This document shows positions 43,073-51,474 of a stretch of 64,000 nucleotides of DNA, piece by piece. The stretch's first letter is position 1, and each line of letters begins with the position of its first letter. The position numbers were made by a program, and so were the translations under genes. The notes beneath the pieces were generated by a model. That model was not told the origin of the DNA. It saw only the letters and a list, made by a program, of their open reading frames with translations, and did no database searches. Origin of the DNA: Asanoa sp. WMMD1127 (lineage in GTDB: Bacteria; Actinomycetota; Actinomycetes; Mycobacteriales; Micromonosporaceae); NCBI RefSeq assembly GCF_029626225.1, contig NZ_JARUBP010000001.1, positions 7,564,001-7,628,000 of the forward strand. Reading direction: 5' to 3'.

Positions 43073-44479
43073 GTGACGGTACGCGTGCGGTTCGCCCCAT
43101 CCCCGACGGGAATGTTCCATGTCGGCGGCGCCCGGTCGGCGCTGCAGAACTGGATCTATGCCAAGCAGCACGGCGGCGTGTTCGTGCTGCGGGTCGAAGA
43201 CACCGACGCCGCCCGCAACCGCCCGGAGTGGACCGAGGGCATCCTGTCCGCGCTCGACTGGATCGGCATCGCCCGGGGCACCTACGAGGGTCCCTACTTC
43301 CAGTCGGCCAACGCCGACGAGCAGCGGGCGGCCGCCGAGCGCCTCTACAGCGCCGGGCGGGCCTACTACTGCGACTGCACGCGCGAGATGGTGCAGGCCC
43401 GCACCGGCAACGCGTACGCCGGTTATGACGGTTTCTGCCGTGACCGCAACCTGGGGCCGGGCGAGGGCCGGGCACTGCGGTTCCGCACGCCGGACGAGGG
43501 CGAGACCCGGGTGGTCGACCTGATCCGCGGCGAGCCGACGTTCGACAACGCGAAGATCGAGGACTTCGTCATCGCCCGGGCCGACGGCTCGCCGGTGTTC
43601 CTGCTGGCCAACGTGGTCGACGACATCACGCAGGGGATCACCCACGTGATCCGGGCCGAGGAGCACCTGCCCAACACGCCCAAGCAGCAGCTGCTCTGGG
43701 ACGCGCTCGGCGTCAAGCCGCCGATCTGGGCGCACGTGCCCGTGGTGGTCAACGAGAAGCGGCAGAAGCTGTCGAAGCGGCGCGACAAGGTGGCGCTCGA
43801 GGCCTACCGCGACGAGGGCTACCTGGCCGACGCGATGCGCAACTACCTCATGTTGCTGGGCTGGGCGCCGAGCAACGACCGCGAGATCGTGCCGTGGTCG
43901 GTCATCGAGGACGAGTTCCGGCTGGAGGACGTCAACCCCTCCCCCGCGTTCTTCGACGAGAAGAAGCTGCGCGCGTTCAACGGCGAATACATCCGCGCGC
44001 TGTCGGTCGACGAGTTCATCGCCGCCTGCCAGCCGTGGCTGACCGGCACCGCGACGATCCCGGCGCCCCCGTGGCAGCCCGCGGAGTTCGACCCGGCGGC
44101 GTTCGCGCTGGTGGCGCCGTTCGCGCAGACCCGCGTCGCGCTGCTCAGCGAGATCGTGCCCAACGTCGACTTCCTGTTCCTCGGCGAGCCGGCGTTCGAC
44201 GACGCGGCGTGGGCCAAGGCCATGAAGGACGGTGCGGCCGACCTGCTCGACGCGGCCGCCGCGGCCTACGCGGAGCTGCCGACCTGGGACGCGGAGTCGC
44301 TGAAGAGCACGCTCGAGGAGGTCGGCGCCGCACGGGGTCTCAAGCTGGGCAAGGCCCAGGCGCCCGTACGCGTCGCGGTCACCGGTCGCTCCGTCGGCCT
44401 GCCGCTGTTCGAGTCGCTCGCCGTGCTGGGCCGGGAGCGCACGCTCGCCCGCATCCGCGCGGCCCGCGCGCGCCTCTGA
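43073..44479 (+). CDS. gltX: glutamyl-tRNA synthetase
   Basis: This 468-residue class I aminoacyl-tRNA synthetase has the HIGH-equivalent [20 protein letters not shown] and the KMSKS-equivalent [11 protein letters not shown]. The length and the [12 protein letters not shown] block are standard for GluRS. It charges tRNA-Glu (and tRNA-Gln in organisms using the amidotransferase route, as most actinobacteria do). GTG 43073 starts the conserved N-terminus. Confidence 0.96.
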   Translation: MTVRVRFAPSPTGMFHVGGARSALQNWIYAKQHGGVFVLRVEDTDAARNRPEWTEGILSALDWIGIARGTYEGPYFQSANADEQRAAAERLYSAGRAYYCDCTREMVQARTGNAYAGYDGFCRDRNLGPGEGRALRFRTPDEGETRVVDLIRGEPTFDNAKIEDFVIARADGSPVFLLANVVDDITQGITHVIRAEEHLPNTPKQQLLWDALGVKPPIWAHVPVVVNEKRQKLSKRRDKVALEAYRDEGYLADAMRNYLMLLGWAPSNDREIVPWSVIEDEFRLEDVNPSPAFFDEKKLRAFNGEYIRALSVDEFIAACQPWLTGTATIPAPPWQPAEFDPAAFALVAPFAQTRVALLSEIVPNVDFLFLGEPAFDDAAWAKAMKDGAADLLDAAAAAYAELPTWDAESLKSTLEEVGAARGLKLGKAQAPVRVAVTGRSVGLPLFESLAVLGRERTLARIRAARARL

Positions 44480-44674
44480 GCGGACCGGGTACACGCCACG
44501 TTGTGCGCGCCGGTTACGATGCCGGCCTGCCGATGATCACGGCCATGTCCCCCGCGAGGGTCACCGAGATGGCAGAACCTGCAAATAACCCGACGCTTGG
44601 GTGCAACCTGGGGGTCGTTCGCGGAGTCTATGCATTAAGCAACAGCCAGCCATCGGCACGGGGCGAGGAGGACG

Positions 44675-45370
44675 GTGGTGGGGCGATCGGTCCGCAAACG
44701 GTTGTTGATGGTGGCTGCCGCGGGCGTCGCGCTCGCCACCATCGGGGTGGCTCTTCCGGCGGCGGCCGCCGTCTCTCGACCGACCACAGTGGCCGGTCAG
44801 GCGCCGAAGGCGCCCAAGCCCACGGCGTTGACCATCACCGGCGAGGGCATGGCCGACATCACCGTGACCGCCAAGGAGAAGCCGCAGCTCTTCGGTGACC
44901 TGCTCGAAGAGGTCAACTTCATGGCCGGCGCCGGCGGCGCGCACAGCCAGATCGCCGCGCCGAAGAAGTCCACGCTGGGCAAGAAGTTCGCGGTGGTCGT
45001 CCACTACGACGACAAGCCGCGCTACGCCTACGACCTCTACCCGATGGCCAGCGGCGGCCCCAAGGCGTTCCGGCCCGCGGCGCAGCCCGACAAGAAGAAG
45101 ACGACCGCGGTCTGGTTCCTCGGCCGGATGACCATGTCGGAGGCCCTGCGCATCGCCGGCGCGCCGATCCCCGAGAAGCCCGACGTGATGAGCGGCGGCA
45201 TCGGCGGCGGCGAGCGGGTCATCCCGGAAGACTCGCTGCCCAACGGCCGAGACCTCGACACCCTGCTGGCCGAGCTGCGCCGCCTGGTCCTGCTCAACGG
45301 CGGCGTCGTGCTGGTGCTCGCGCTGATGGTGGCCGGGGTCGCGCTCATCGTCCGCCAGCGAACGCGCTAG
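44675..45370 (+). CDS. secreted, C-terminally anchored hypothetical protein
   Basis: This 231-residue protein has a signal peptide (1 to about 32, ending ALPAAAA), an extracytoplasmic domain beginning LTITGEGMADITVTAKEKPQ, and a C-terminal transmembrane helix (about 205-226) with a short basic tail. I recognise no family. A strong GAGGAGG precedes the GTG start; a GTG one codon later is equally possible. Its stop overlaps that of the convergent TetR gene by 4 nt. Confidence 0.75.
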   Translation: MVGRSVRKRLLMVAAAGVALATIGVALPAAAAVSRPTTVAGQAPKAPKPTALTITGEGMADITVTAKEKPQLFGDLLEEVNFMAGAGGAHSQIAAPKKSTLGKKFAVVVHYDDKPRYAYDLYPMASGGPKAFRPAAQPDKKKTTAVWFLGRMTMSEALRIAGAPIPEKPDVMSGGIGGGERVIPEDSLPNGRDLDTLLAELRRLVLLNGGVVLVLALMVAGVALIVRQRTR

Positions 45371-45924
45371 GCGGCCCCCGATCGAGCGATCACCTGCTCG
45401 ATCAGCCGGATCTCGTCATCCAGGTCGGCGGCGAACTCACTGTCCCAGTCACCCGCCGCCGGCCCCGCCCCGAAGCGGCCGTTGACCTCGGAGTTGGCGA
45501 ACCCGAGCATCAGCGTCGACAGGAGCCTCTCGAGCCGTGCCACCTCCTCGGCCGGAACACCCGCCGTGGCGAGGATCTCCGAGATCAGGTCGTCGAGCCG
45601 GCGCGACTCGGCGGTGGCCCCGGGCCGCGACATGATCAGCGGGTACGCCCCCGGATGCCGCCGCGCGAGCGCCCGCACCGCCCGCGACACCGCCCGCAGC
45701 CGCTCCTGCCAGTCCCCACTCCCCGGCGCCATCGTCAGCAGCTCGCCGAGCAGCCGCTCCACCATGCCGTCGAGCAGGGCATCCTTGCTGCGCAGATACG
45801 GGTAGATCGCCATCGGACTGAGCCCCAACCGCTGCCCGACAGCCCGCATCGACACCGCATCGACCCCGCGCTCGTCCGCAAGCGCGATCGCCTGATCGAT
45901 GATCTGCCGCTGCTTGTCATCCAT
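45367..45924 (-). CDS. TetR-family regulator
   Basis: This 185-residue regulator has an HTH (QRQIIDQAIALADERGVDAVSMRAVGQRLGLSPMAIYPYLRSKDALLDG) and a TetR_C-type effector domain (RHPGAYPLIMSRPGAT). ATG 45924 is preferred over the TTG at 45933. A TAGATT hexamer lies 9 nt upstream and no Shine-Dalgarno is seen. No palindrome is evident in its short upstream region. The target is unknown; the neighbouring gene is convergent. Confidence 0.85.
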   Translation of the reverse strand: MDDKQRQIIDQAIALADERGVDAVSMRAVGQRLGLSPMAIYPYLRSKDALLDGMVERLLGELLTMAPGSGDWQERLRAVSRAVRALARRHPGAYPLIMSRPGATAESRRLDDLISEILATAGVPAEEVARLERLLSTLMLGFANSEVNGRFGAGPAAGDWDSEFAADLDDEIRLIEQVIARSGAA

Positions 45925-45933
45925 ATCGGACAA

Positions 45934-45939
45934 AATCTA
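45934..45939 (-). promoter_or_regulatory. -10 element TAGATT
   Basis: On the minus strand TAGATT ends 9 nt before ATG 45924. The leader would be at most about three nucleotides. Confidence 0.4.
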
Positions 45940-46192
45940 CATTGCAGTCACCCGCCGCCGCACTCAGGCCGCCGCCTTACCTTCGTTCGAGCAGCCCGGG
46001 CTGCGTGGGTGTCGCGGTAGGACCAGTTCTTTGGCCCGTCGCATGAGAGTGGCACACGCGGCCCGGCCCGCAGCCGTGCGCGCGGTGCGTAACGCATGGG
46101 CCCGGCCCGCGGCGGTGGGCGCGGCGCGCGACGCATAGGCGCGGCGCACAGGCCCGGTCCGCGGGGGTGGACGCGGCGCGTGGTCGTGGGGC

Positions 46193-46463
46193 GTGGGCGT
46201 GGGCGCGGCGCGAGCCGCGTGCCCGTGGGCGCGGCGCGAGCCGCGTGCCCGTGGGCGCGGCGCGAGCTGCGTGCCCGTGGGCGCGGCGCGAGCTGCGTGC
46301 CCGTGGGCGCGGCGCGAGGCGTACCCGTGGGCGCGGCGCGAGCTGCGTGCCCGTGGGCTGGGCGCGGCGCGAGCCGCGTGCCCGTGGGCGCGGCGCAAGC
46401 CGCGTGCCCGTGGGCACGGCGCGGCGCGAGCCGCGCCCGTGGGCACGGCGCGGCGCGGGCCGC
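46193..46463. repeat. 26-bp tandem repeat array, ten units
   Basis: Units begin GTGCCCGTGGGCGCGGCG and end CGAG-C/T-CGC or variants. Ten units are head to tail, most 26 bp, some 24 or 31 bp with small indels. The 26-bp period is not a multiple of three, so no single repeat protein is read. Degenerate copies of the GGGCGCGGCG core extend upstream to about 46060. There are no CRISPR-like spacers. Confidence 0.85.
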
Positions 46464-46789
46464 ATGGGGCGCGGCGCACGGCGCGTCACGTGCGCATCGG
46501 CGCGGCGCCGGACGCGCGGGCGCGCCGCGTGACTTAGCCCGCCGAGAATGTGCTGCACGTGGCGCGCGGACGAATGGACCTCGCGCACATGCGCAACGCA
46601 GGGCGCACCGGCGCGCAGGAATGCGCTGGCCGGCGACAGAGGCGGCGCTCTCCCGCATGGGTGACGTGGTGGTTCTCCCCTTGCGGCGGCAGGCGCGCGT
46701 TGTCTTGGCGGACGCAGCCGCCGACGGCGTTTCGCACCTCCCGCTCGCACCGGCGTGTCGCCGCGGCGGCAAGGGTTCGTCCGAGCCGC

Positions 46790-46827
46790 TACATGCCGAA
46801 GCATGTGCGTACATGCTTCGGCATGTA
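46790..46827. repeat. perfect 17-bp inverted repeat
   Basis: TACATGCCGAAGCATGT - GCGT - ACATGCTTCGGCATGTA forms a perfect 17-bp stem with a 4-nt loop. Its AT-richer sequence stands out from the surrounding DNA. There is no T-run, so it is either a strong terminator or a protein-binding or mobile-element relic. Confidence 0.8.
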
Positions 46828-47170
46828 CGCGCCGGGAGACAAGGGCACCACCGTCCGGCGCTGGCTGCGTTCAACCGCTGAACCGTCCGCCGTCGCAGGA
46901 CGGCGTCAGCACGCGAATGGTCAGCTTGCGCCGACGTCCAAAGCCGGGGACCGACACGCGTCGCACTGCGCCCGCCAACGTCTGTCGGCCCCATGCCGAC
47001 ACGGCGTTGCGCCCTTGTGCCTGGCATCGGCGTCAGGCGAGGCCGGCCAGCGCTACAGGAGGATGCGGCTTCGCCGGTCGCATGCTCGTGGCCGCCGCGG
47101 GCGGCCGCCAGGCAGAGTATGTCGGCTGTCCTGCCGCTCAACGCGGCCTGCGACAGCCCTCAGGCGGCCT

Positions 47171-47479
47171 TCAGCACCAGCGGTCTGGTGGGCGTTCGCG
47201 GCGGGTGGCTCGGCGCCGGGGGCGCACCGCGCCGTGGCGGTGGGCGCCGGCCCAGCCCGGGCGTTCGCTGCGGCAGGCCGGGGCGCGGCCGAACTGGATG
47301 GGGCCGCCGGGGACCGTGTCCGGCGGGACGTGGTCCTCGTCCGGTTGCTCGGCCTCCGCGTGGGGCGGGCGAGTGCAGATGCGGCGGATCTGGCGCCCCG
47401 CGGGGCGGCCCGATTCGTCCGGTGTGTGTGGTGAGCTCTCCGCGTGAGCGCAGCCGGGATCGGCCTCCCCGTGCGCCAT
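47171..47479 (-). CDS. small hypothetical protein with strong SD
   Basis: This 102-residue hydrophilic protein begins MAHGEADPGCAHAESS and becomes Arg-rich toward the end, with no recognised domain. Support comes from an AGGAGG six nucleotides before ATG 47479 and a clear G/C third-position bias over the first two thirds. The last part could be non-coding read-through. It is the only convincing gene candidate in the 45.9-47.6 kb stretch. Confidence 0.45.
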   Translation of the reverse strand: MAHGEADPGCAHAESSPHTPDESGRPAGRQIRRICTRPPHAEAEQPDEDHVPPDTVPGGPIQFGRAPACRSERPGWAGAHRHGAVRPRRRATRRERPPDRWC

Positions 47480-47621
47480 CACGGCCTCCTGTTCTCCGCC
47501 GTTCCGCCATCCGGCCGCCACCGGGTGGCCCATTGGGCCTTCACACCCTAAACGGCTGAGCAGCGAAAATCGCGCCCGCGGGGCCGGCGTGACAGCCTGC
47601 ATATTGCAGCAATTCGCTGCG

Positions 47622-48173
47622 TCAGCGGAGGGCGTCCTCTTTGGCCCGTCCCGGGAAGAGTGTCGCCCATCCCGGGCCGACGATGAACCAGATCACCACG
47701 ACGGCAGGCATACGGGTGAGCCACGAGGTGAGGCCGGCCGAACGGGACGCGTCGTCGACCATCAGGACGCCGGCGCCCAGGAGCGCGGCCGCGATCGCGC
47801 ACGCGGCGACCGCCTTGAACCACTCGCGCCACTCGTGGCGGGCGCGGGCCCAGCCGCCGCGCGGGGGCTTCCACGGCGGCGGGCCGCCGGCGAAGCGGTG
47901 CGCGAAGCGCTGGTCCGCCCAGCGGATCATGGCGTGACCGAACATCACGGAGAAGCCCAGGTAGACGGCCGCCAAGCCGTGGAACGGGCCGGCGGTGCCA
48001 CCCCGGCGGAGATCGATCACGGTGGCGGCGAGCAGCACGAGGTCGAGCACCGGCGAGCCGATCAGGAGCACCACGCTCAACCGGCGCATCCGGAACACGT
48101 ACCGCGCGACCAGACCCAGCCCGAGCAGCACCCAGAACCCGACCTCGCTGGCCACGATCAACGCCACGATCAT
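47622..48173 (-). CDS. hypothetical integral membrane protein
   Basis: This 183-residue protein has about five hydrophobic helices (MIVALIVASEVGFWVLLGLG, LSVVLLIGSPVLDLVLLAAT, LAAVYLGFSVMFGHAMI, AVAACAIAAALLGAGVLMV, AVVVIWFIVGPGWATLF) around a Pro/Arg-rich cytoplasmic loop. I do not recognise a transporter or enzyme family. ATG 48173 was chosen because the frame before it has no membrane or signal character. It is divergent from the histidine kinase at 48309. Confidence 0.7.
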   Translation of the reverse strand: MIVALIVASEVGFWVLLGLGLVARYVFRMRRLSVVLLIGSPVLDLVLLAATVIDLRRGGTAGPFHGLAAVYLGFSVMFGHAMIRWADQRFAHRFAGGPPPWKPPRGGWARARHEWREWFKAVAACAIAAALLGAGVLMVDDASRSAGLTSWLTRMPAVVVIWFIVGPGWATLFPGRAKEDALR

Positions 48174-48308
48174 GTCCCCAAGCCTCACCGCCAGAACCGG
48201 GGCAGGCGTCGGCGCGTACGACGAAACCGGTCTCCTCCCCAAGGCGGAGCCGGCTCCTCTCGCAGGCGGACGAGCCACCGCCCACGCTGTGGTTCCATCG
48301 ATGGTGTG

Positions 48309-49505
48309 ATGCGCATTCCCCCGCGCGGGTCGCTCGCCCGCGACCTGGCGTTCGCCGTGGCGGCGTTGGTCGGCGGAACGCTGATTCTGGTGTCCGGCGC
48401 CTACGTGAGCATGGACTTCGGCTGGGACGGCCCCGCCTGGCTGCCCTGGCTGCCGCTGGTCGCGGTGAGCGGCGCCATCGGGCTGCGCCGGCGCGCGCCG
48501 GTCCTCAGCCTCGCGATCGGCACGGCGGCGGTGGTCGCCGACCTCGCGCTCGGCGGCTCGCTCGGCACGCTATTGATCTACACCCAGGTGGTGTACGACG
48601 CCTGCGTCTTCGGCCCGGCCCGGCTCTGGCGGCGGTTGCTGGAGGTCTCGATCGCCGTCGTGGTCGCCACCGCCACCCTCGGCGTGGTCCTCGTGGGCAG
48701 CCTGCGCGGGCTGGCGCTGGGCATCCCGGCCGTGCTCGTGCTGGTCCTGCCGATCCTGACCGGGCTGAGCGTCCGCCAGTACCGCGACCAGGCCGCCCTG
48801 GACCGCTCCCGGGCCGACCAGACCGCGCGTGTCGCGGAGCTCGACCGGCGGCAGGCCGTCGCCGCCGAGCGCACCCGGATGGCCCGCGAGCTGCACGACA
48901 TGGTCGCCAACCACCTGAGCGTGGTGGCGATCCACGCGACCGCGGCGCTGAGCGTGCCGAACCTGTCGAAGGCCCAGGTCGAGGAGTCGCTGCGGGTGAT
49001 CCGGGAGAACAGCGTGCAGGGGCTGGCCGAGATGCGCCAGATGATCGACGTGCTGCGCGGCCCGGACGGCGAGGCCGGGGACGACCCGGTGACGCCGGGG
49101 CTGGGCGAGGTGGAGCGGCTCGTCACCGGCGCGCGGGCGGCGGGGCTCACGGTCGAGCTGACGACCATCGGTGAGCCGCGGGCGTTGCCGGTGGGTGTCG
49201 AGCTGGCCGGCTACCGGATCGTGCAGGAGTCGTTGACCAACGCGCTCAAGCACGGCACGGGCTCGGCGACGGTCACGGTCGACTACGGCGCCGACGAGGT
49301 GCGCCTCACCGTGCACAATCCGATCGCCCCGCCCGGCCCGCTCGACCACCTCGGCGCCGGCGCCGGCCTGATCGGCATGCGCGAGCGCGCCGCCCTGCTG
49401 CGTGGCCGCCTGGACGCGGGCCCGGCGGGCGGAGCGCGGTGGCGGGTGCACGCGGCCCTACCGGTCGACGCGGGCGTTCTGGCGCTGCACGCCGACGCGG
49501 CCTGA
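48309..49505 (+). CDS. orphan NarL/DesK-type sensor histidine kinase
   Basis: This 398-residue kinase has about five membrane helices (residues 14-150), a coiled segment, a HisKA_3 dimerisation domain with phospho-acceptor His196 in ARELHDMVANHLSVV, and an HATPase domain (NALKHG N-box, GLIGMRERAALLRG). It would pair with a LuxR-type response regulator, but no such gene is adjacent. Its 3' end overlaps the convergent PAP2 gene by 48 nt. Confidence 0.88.
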   Translation: MRIPPRGSLARDLAFAVAALVGGTLILVSGAYVSMDFGWDGPAWLPWLPLVAVSGAIGLRRRAPVLSLAIGTAAVVADLALGGSLGTLLIYTQVVYDACVFGPARLWRRLLEVSIAVVVATATLGVVLVGSLRGLALGIPAVLVLVLPILTGLSVRQYRDQAALDRSRADQTARVAELDRRQAVAAERTRMARELHDMVANHLSVVAIHATAALSVPNLSKAQVEESLRVIRENSVQGLAEMRQMIDVLRGPDGEAGDDPVTPGLGEVERLVTGARAAGLTVELTTIGEPRALPVGVELAGYRIVQESLTNALKHGTGSATVTVDYGADEVRLTVHNPIAPPGPLDHLGAGAGLIGMRERAALLRGRLDAGPAGGARWRVHAALPVDAGVLALHADAA

Positions 49506-50120
49506 CGTCGCGGCCCGGGCGGCCAGCGGCACCACGGCCGCGGCCAGCAGGTAGCCGCCGAGCACGTCGGTCGGCCAGTGGGCCAGCAGGGCGACCCGGG
49601 TCCAGCCGATGAACAGGGCGAACGCGAGCGCCGCGAGGCAGGTGGCGAGGCGGGCGGCGGCGCCGGCGCGGGGCCAGACCAACAGCACCAGGGCCAGGGC
49701 GAACGCGGCCGCGTTGCTCGTGTGGCCGCTGGGGAAACCGGAGCTGGACACCGACACGAAGCCGTCGACCGGGCGCGGGTTGTGCAGCGCCCAGTGGAAA
49801 AGGCTCCACAGGATCGGCACGGTGGCCGTCACCAGGGCACAGAACACCGCCGCCGTGCGGTCGCGGCGGATCCAGAAGTGCAGGGTCGCGGCCACGCCGA
49901 CGGCCACGTACGGAATGGTGGCGGCGAGCCCGGTCAGCGTGCGCAGCCAGTCGATCAGCTCCGGACGGACGGCGCCGAAGCCACGCAGGGACGCGCTCAC
50001 CGACGCGTCCCACCGCATCATCGGCGCCCAGTCGGCGACGACCAGGCCCAGCAGCGCGCCGAAGGCGGCCAGCGCGACCAGGGGCAGGGCGGCCGACGGG
50101 CGCGCGAGCGAGCGGTGCAT
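49458..50120 (-). CDS. PAP2-family phosphatase
   Basis: This 220-residue membrane protein has about six helices and the lipid-phosphatase motifs: HWALHNPRP (motif 1, with His where Lys is usual), FPSGHTS (motif 2) and GWTRVALLAHWPTDV (motif 3). It probably dephosphorylates a membrane lipid such as undecaprenyl diphosphate or phosphatidic acid. ATG 50120 has a TAGGCT 7 nt upstream (leaderless). It is divergent from fasR with face-to-face -10 elements. Confidence 0.88.
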   Translation of the reverse strand: MHRSLARPSAALPLVALAAFGALLGLVVADWAPMMRWDASVSASLRGFGAVRPELIDWLRTLTGLAATIPYVAVGVAATLHFWIRRDRTAAVFCALVTATVPILWSLFHWALHNPRPVDGFVSVSSSGFPSGHTSNAAAFALALVLLVWPRAGAAARLATCLAALAFALFIGWTRVALLAHWPTDVLGGYLLAAAVVPLAARAATSGRVGVQRQNARVDR

Positions 50121-50127
50121 CCCGCCC

Positions 50128-50137
50128 AGCCTATGGT
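50128..50137. promoter_or_regulatory. divergent overlapping -10 elements of PAP2 and fasR
   Basis: Minus-strand TAGGCT (50128-50133) ends 7 nt before the PAP2 ATG. Plus-strand TATGGT (50132-50137) ends 7 nt before the fasR GTG. They share two base pairs, making one compact bidirectional leaderless promoter. Confidence 0.55.
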
Positions 50138-50144
50138 GTATCCC

Positions 50145-51338
50145 GTGGACGACCAGGCAGCCGACGGTCTCGCGGCGACGTTGCGCCGGATCGAGCGGTC
50201 GGCGGGCGCCCTCGCCACGGCCAGCGTCGCGCGGATGGACGAGAGCCTGGTGTGGTTCCGCCAACTGCCGGCCGACCAGCGCGCCTGGGTGATGCTGGTG
50301 GCCCAGGCCGGCGTGCGCTCGCTGGTCGAGTTCATGCGCCAGGGCCCGCAGAGCCGGCCCCGCGAGGTCTCCGACGAGGTGTTCGCGGCGGCGCCCCGGG
50401 CGCTGGCCCGCAGCATCAGCCTGCAGCAGACGGTCGCGCTGATCCAGGTGACCATCGACGTCGTCGAGGAGCGCGCCGCCCACCTGGCCGCGCCCGGCGA
50501 GGAGCGCGACCTGCGCGAAGAGGTGCTGCGCTTCTCCCGCGAGATCGCCTTCTCGGCGGCCCGGGTGTACGCGCGGGCCGCCGAGTCCCGCGGCTCCTGG
50601 GACGCCCGGTTGCAGGCGCTGCTCGTCGACGCGCTGCTCCGCGGTGACTCGACCGACACGCTGGCCAGCCGCGCGGCCGCCCTCGGCTGGGCCGACGCCC
50701 CGCCGGTCGCGGTGGCGGTCGGCCGCTCCCCCGGCGGCGAGGTGGCGCCGGTGCTCCACACGGTCTACCGGCAGGCGCGGCGGATCGGCGTCGAGGTGAT
50801 CAGCGGGGTGCACGGCGACCGGCTCGTCGTGGTGCTCGGCGGCGCCGCGGACCCGCTCAACGCGACCGAGAAACTGCTCGACGGCTTCGGCACCGGGCCG
50901 GTGGTGGTCGGTCCGGCGGTGGCCAGCCTCGACGAGGCGACCGAGTCGGCCCGGGCGGCCCTGGCCGGCTTCCGGGCCGCACCCGCCTGGCCGGACGCGC
51001 CCCGGCCGGTCGCGGCGGCGGCGCTGCTGCCGGAGAGGGCCCTTGCGGGTGACGCCGCGGCCCGCCGGGCGCTGCGCCGCGACGTCTACGGCGCGCTGGT
51101 GCGGGCCGGCGGGGAGCTGATCGAGACGCTGGACGCGTTCTTCGCGGCCGGCGGCGTGCTGGAGAGCGCCGCCCGGGCGCTGTTCGTGCACCCCAACACG
51201 GTCCGTTACCGCCTGCGGCGGATCGGCGACGTCACCGGGTTCTCGCCGCTGTCGCCGCGAGACCTGTTCGCGCTGCGGATCGCGCTGACCGTCGGCCGCC
51301 TTGATCCACGCGGCTCGGCACCGGCCGGAGAAGCCTGA
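50145..51338 (+). CDS. fasR: FasR-like PucR/CdaR-family activator of fatty-acid synthesis
   Basis: This 397-residue regulator has a helical N-terminal half, a GGDEF-like CdaR middle domain (VEVISGVHGDRLVVVLGG) and a C-terminal HTH_30 domain (ALFVHPNTVRYRLRRIGDVTG). It lies directly upstream of fabD-fabH-acpP-fabF exactly as Streptomyces FasR does, where it activates that operon. The Mycobacterium counterpart is Rv2242. GTG 50145 is chosen from the leaderless -10; ATG 50133 and GTG 50136 overlap the promoter. Confidence 0.9.
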   Translation: MDDQAADGLAATLRRIERSAGALATASVARMDESLVWFRQLPADQRAWVMLVAQAGVRSLVEFMRQGPQSRPREVSDEVFAAAPRALARSISLQQTVALIQVTIDVVEERAAHLAAPGEERDLREEVLRFSREIAFSAARVYARAAESRGSWDARLQALLVDALLRGDSTDTLASRAAALGWADAPPVAVAVGRSPGGEVAPVLHTVYRQARRIGVEVISGVHGDRLVVVLGGAADPLNATEKLLDGFGTGPVVVGPAVASLDEATESARAALAGFRAAPAWPDAPRPVAAAALLPERALAGDAAARRALRRDVYGALVRAGGELIETLDAFFAAGGVLESAARALFVHPNTVRYRLRRIGDVTGFSPLSPRDLFALRIALTVGRLDPRGSAPAGEA

Positions 51339-51389
51339 ACGCTCGTTTGGGTTATATCCGGCTATACCGTACGTGATCGCCGCCACTCA

Positions 51390-51418
51390 TTGTAGAAAAC
51401 ATACAAAACCAATAGTGT
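51390..51418 (+). promoter_or_regulatory. fabD promoter with embedded palindrome
   Basis: TTGTAG (51390) and TAGTGT (51413) are separated by 17 nt, a good sigma-70-type pair in an AT-rich island. TTGTA-N7-TACAA (51390-51406), an inverted repeat, covers the -35. It is a candidate FasR or acyl-ACP-sensor site. Confidence 0.6.
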
Positions 51419-51444
51419 GGTTTGGTGCCTGCCGGCAACCACAC
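51415..51444 (+). promoter_or_regulatory. inverted repeat in the fabD leader
   Basis: GTGTGGTT-N14-AACCACAC is a perfect 8-bp inverted repeat spanning the expected transcription start. It could be an operator or a leader hairpin. Confidence 0.5.
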
Positions 51445-51474
51445 AACCCACGAGTATCCCGCAGAGTCGTAAAC

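Larger units (their letters stand above)
45940..47170. other. GC-rich stretch without a supported gene
   Basis: About 1.2 kb shows several long open frames on both strands, but they are Arg/Ala/Pro-rich, lack ribosome sites and homology-like blocks, and interrupt each other. They are best explained by absence of stops in extremely GC-rich repeats. The stretch holds the 26-bp tandem array (46193-46463) and a perfect palindrome (46790-46827). It lies between a TetR gene and a small SD-led gene. Confidence 0.65.

Noticed and set aside
46193-46463. Possible CRISPR array
   Set aside because: Units abut directly with no unique spacers, and there are no cas genes.
45948-47141. Several Arg/Ala-rich frames across the tandem array
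   Set aside because: There is no ribosome site, no domain and no stable codon bias. The repeat period is not a multiple of three.
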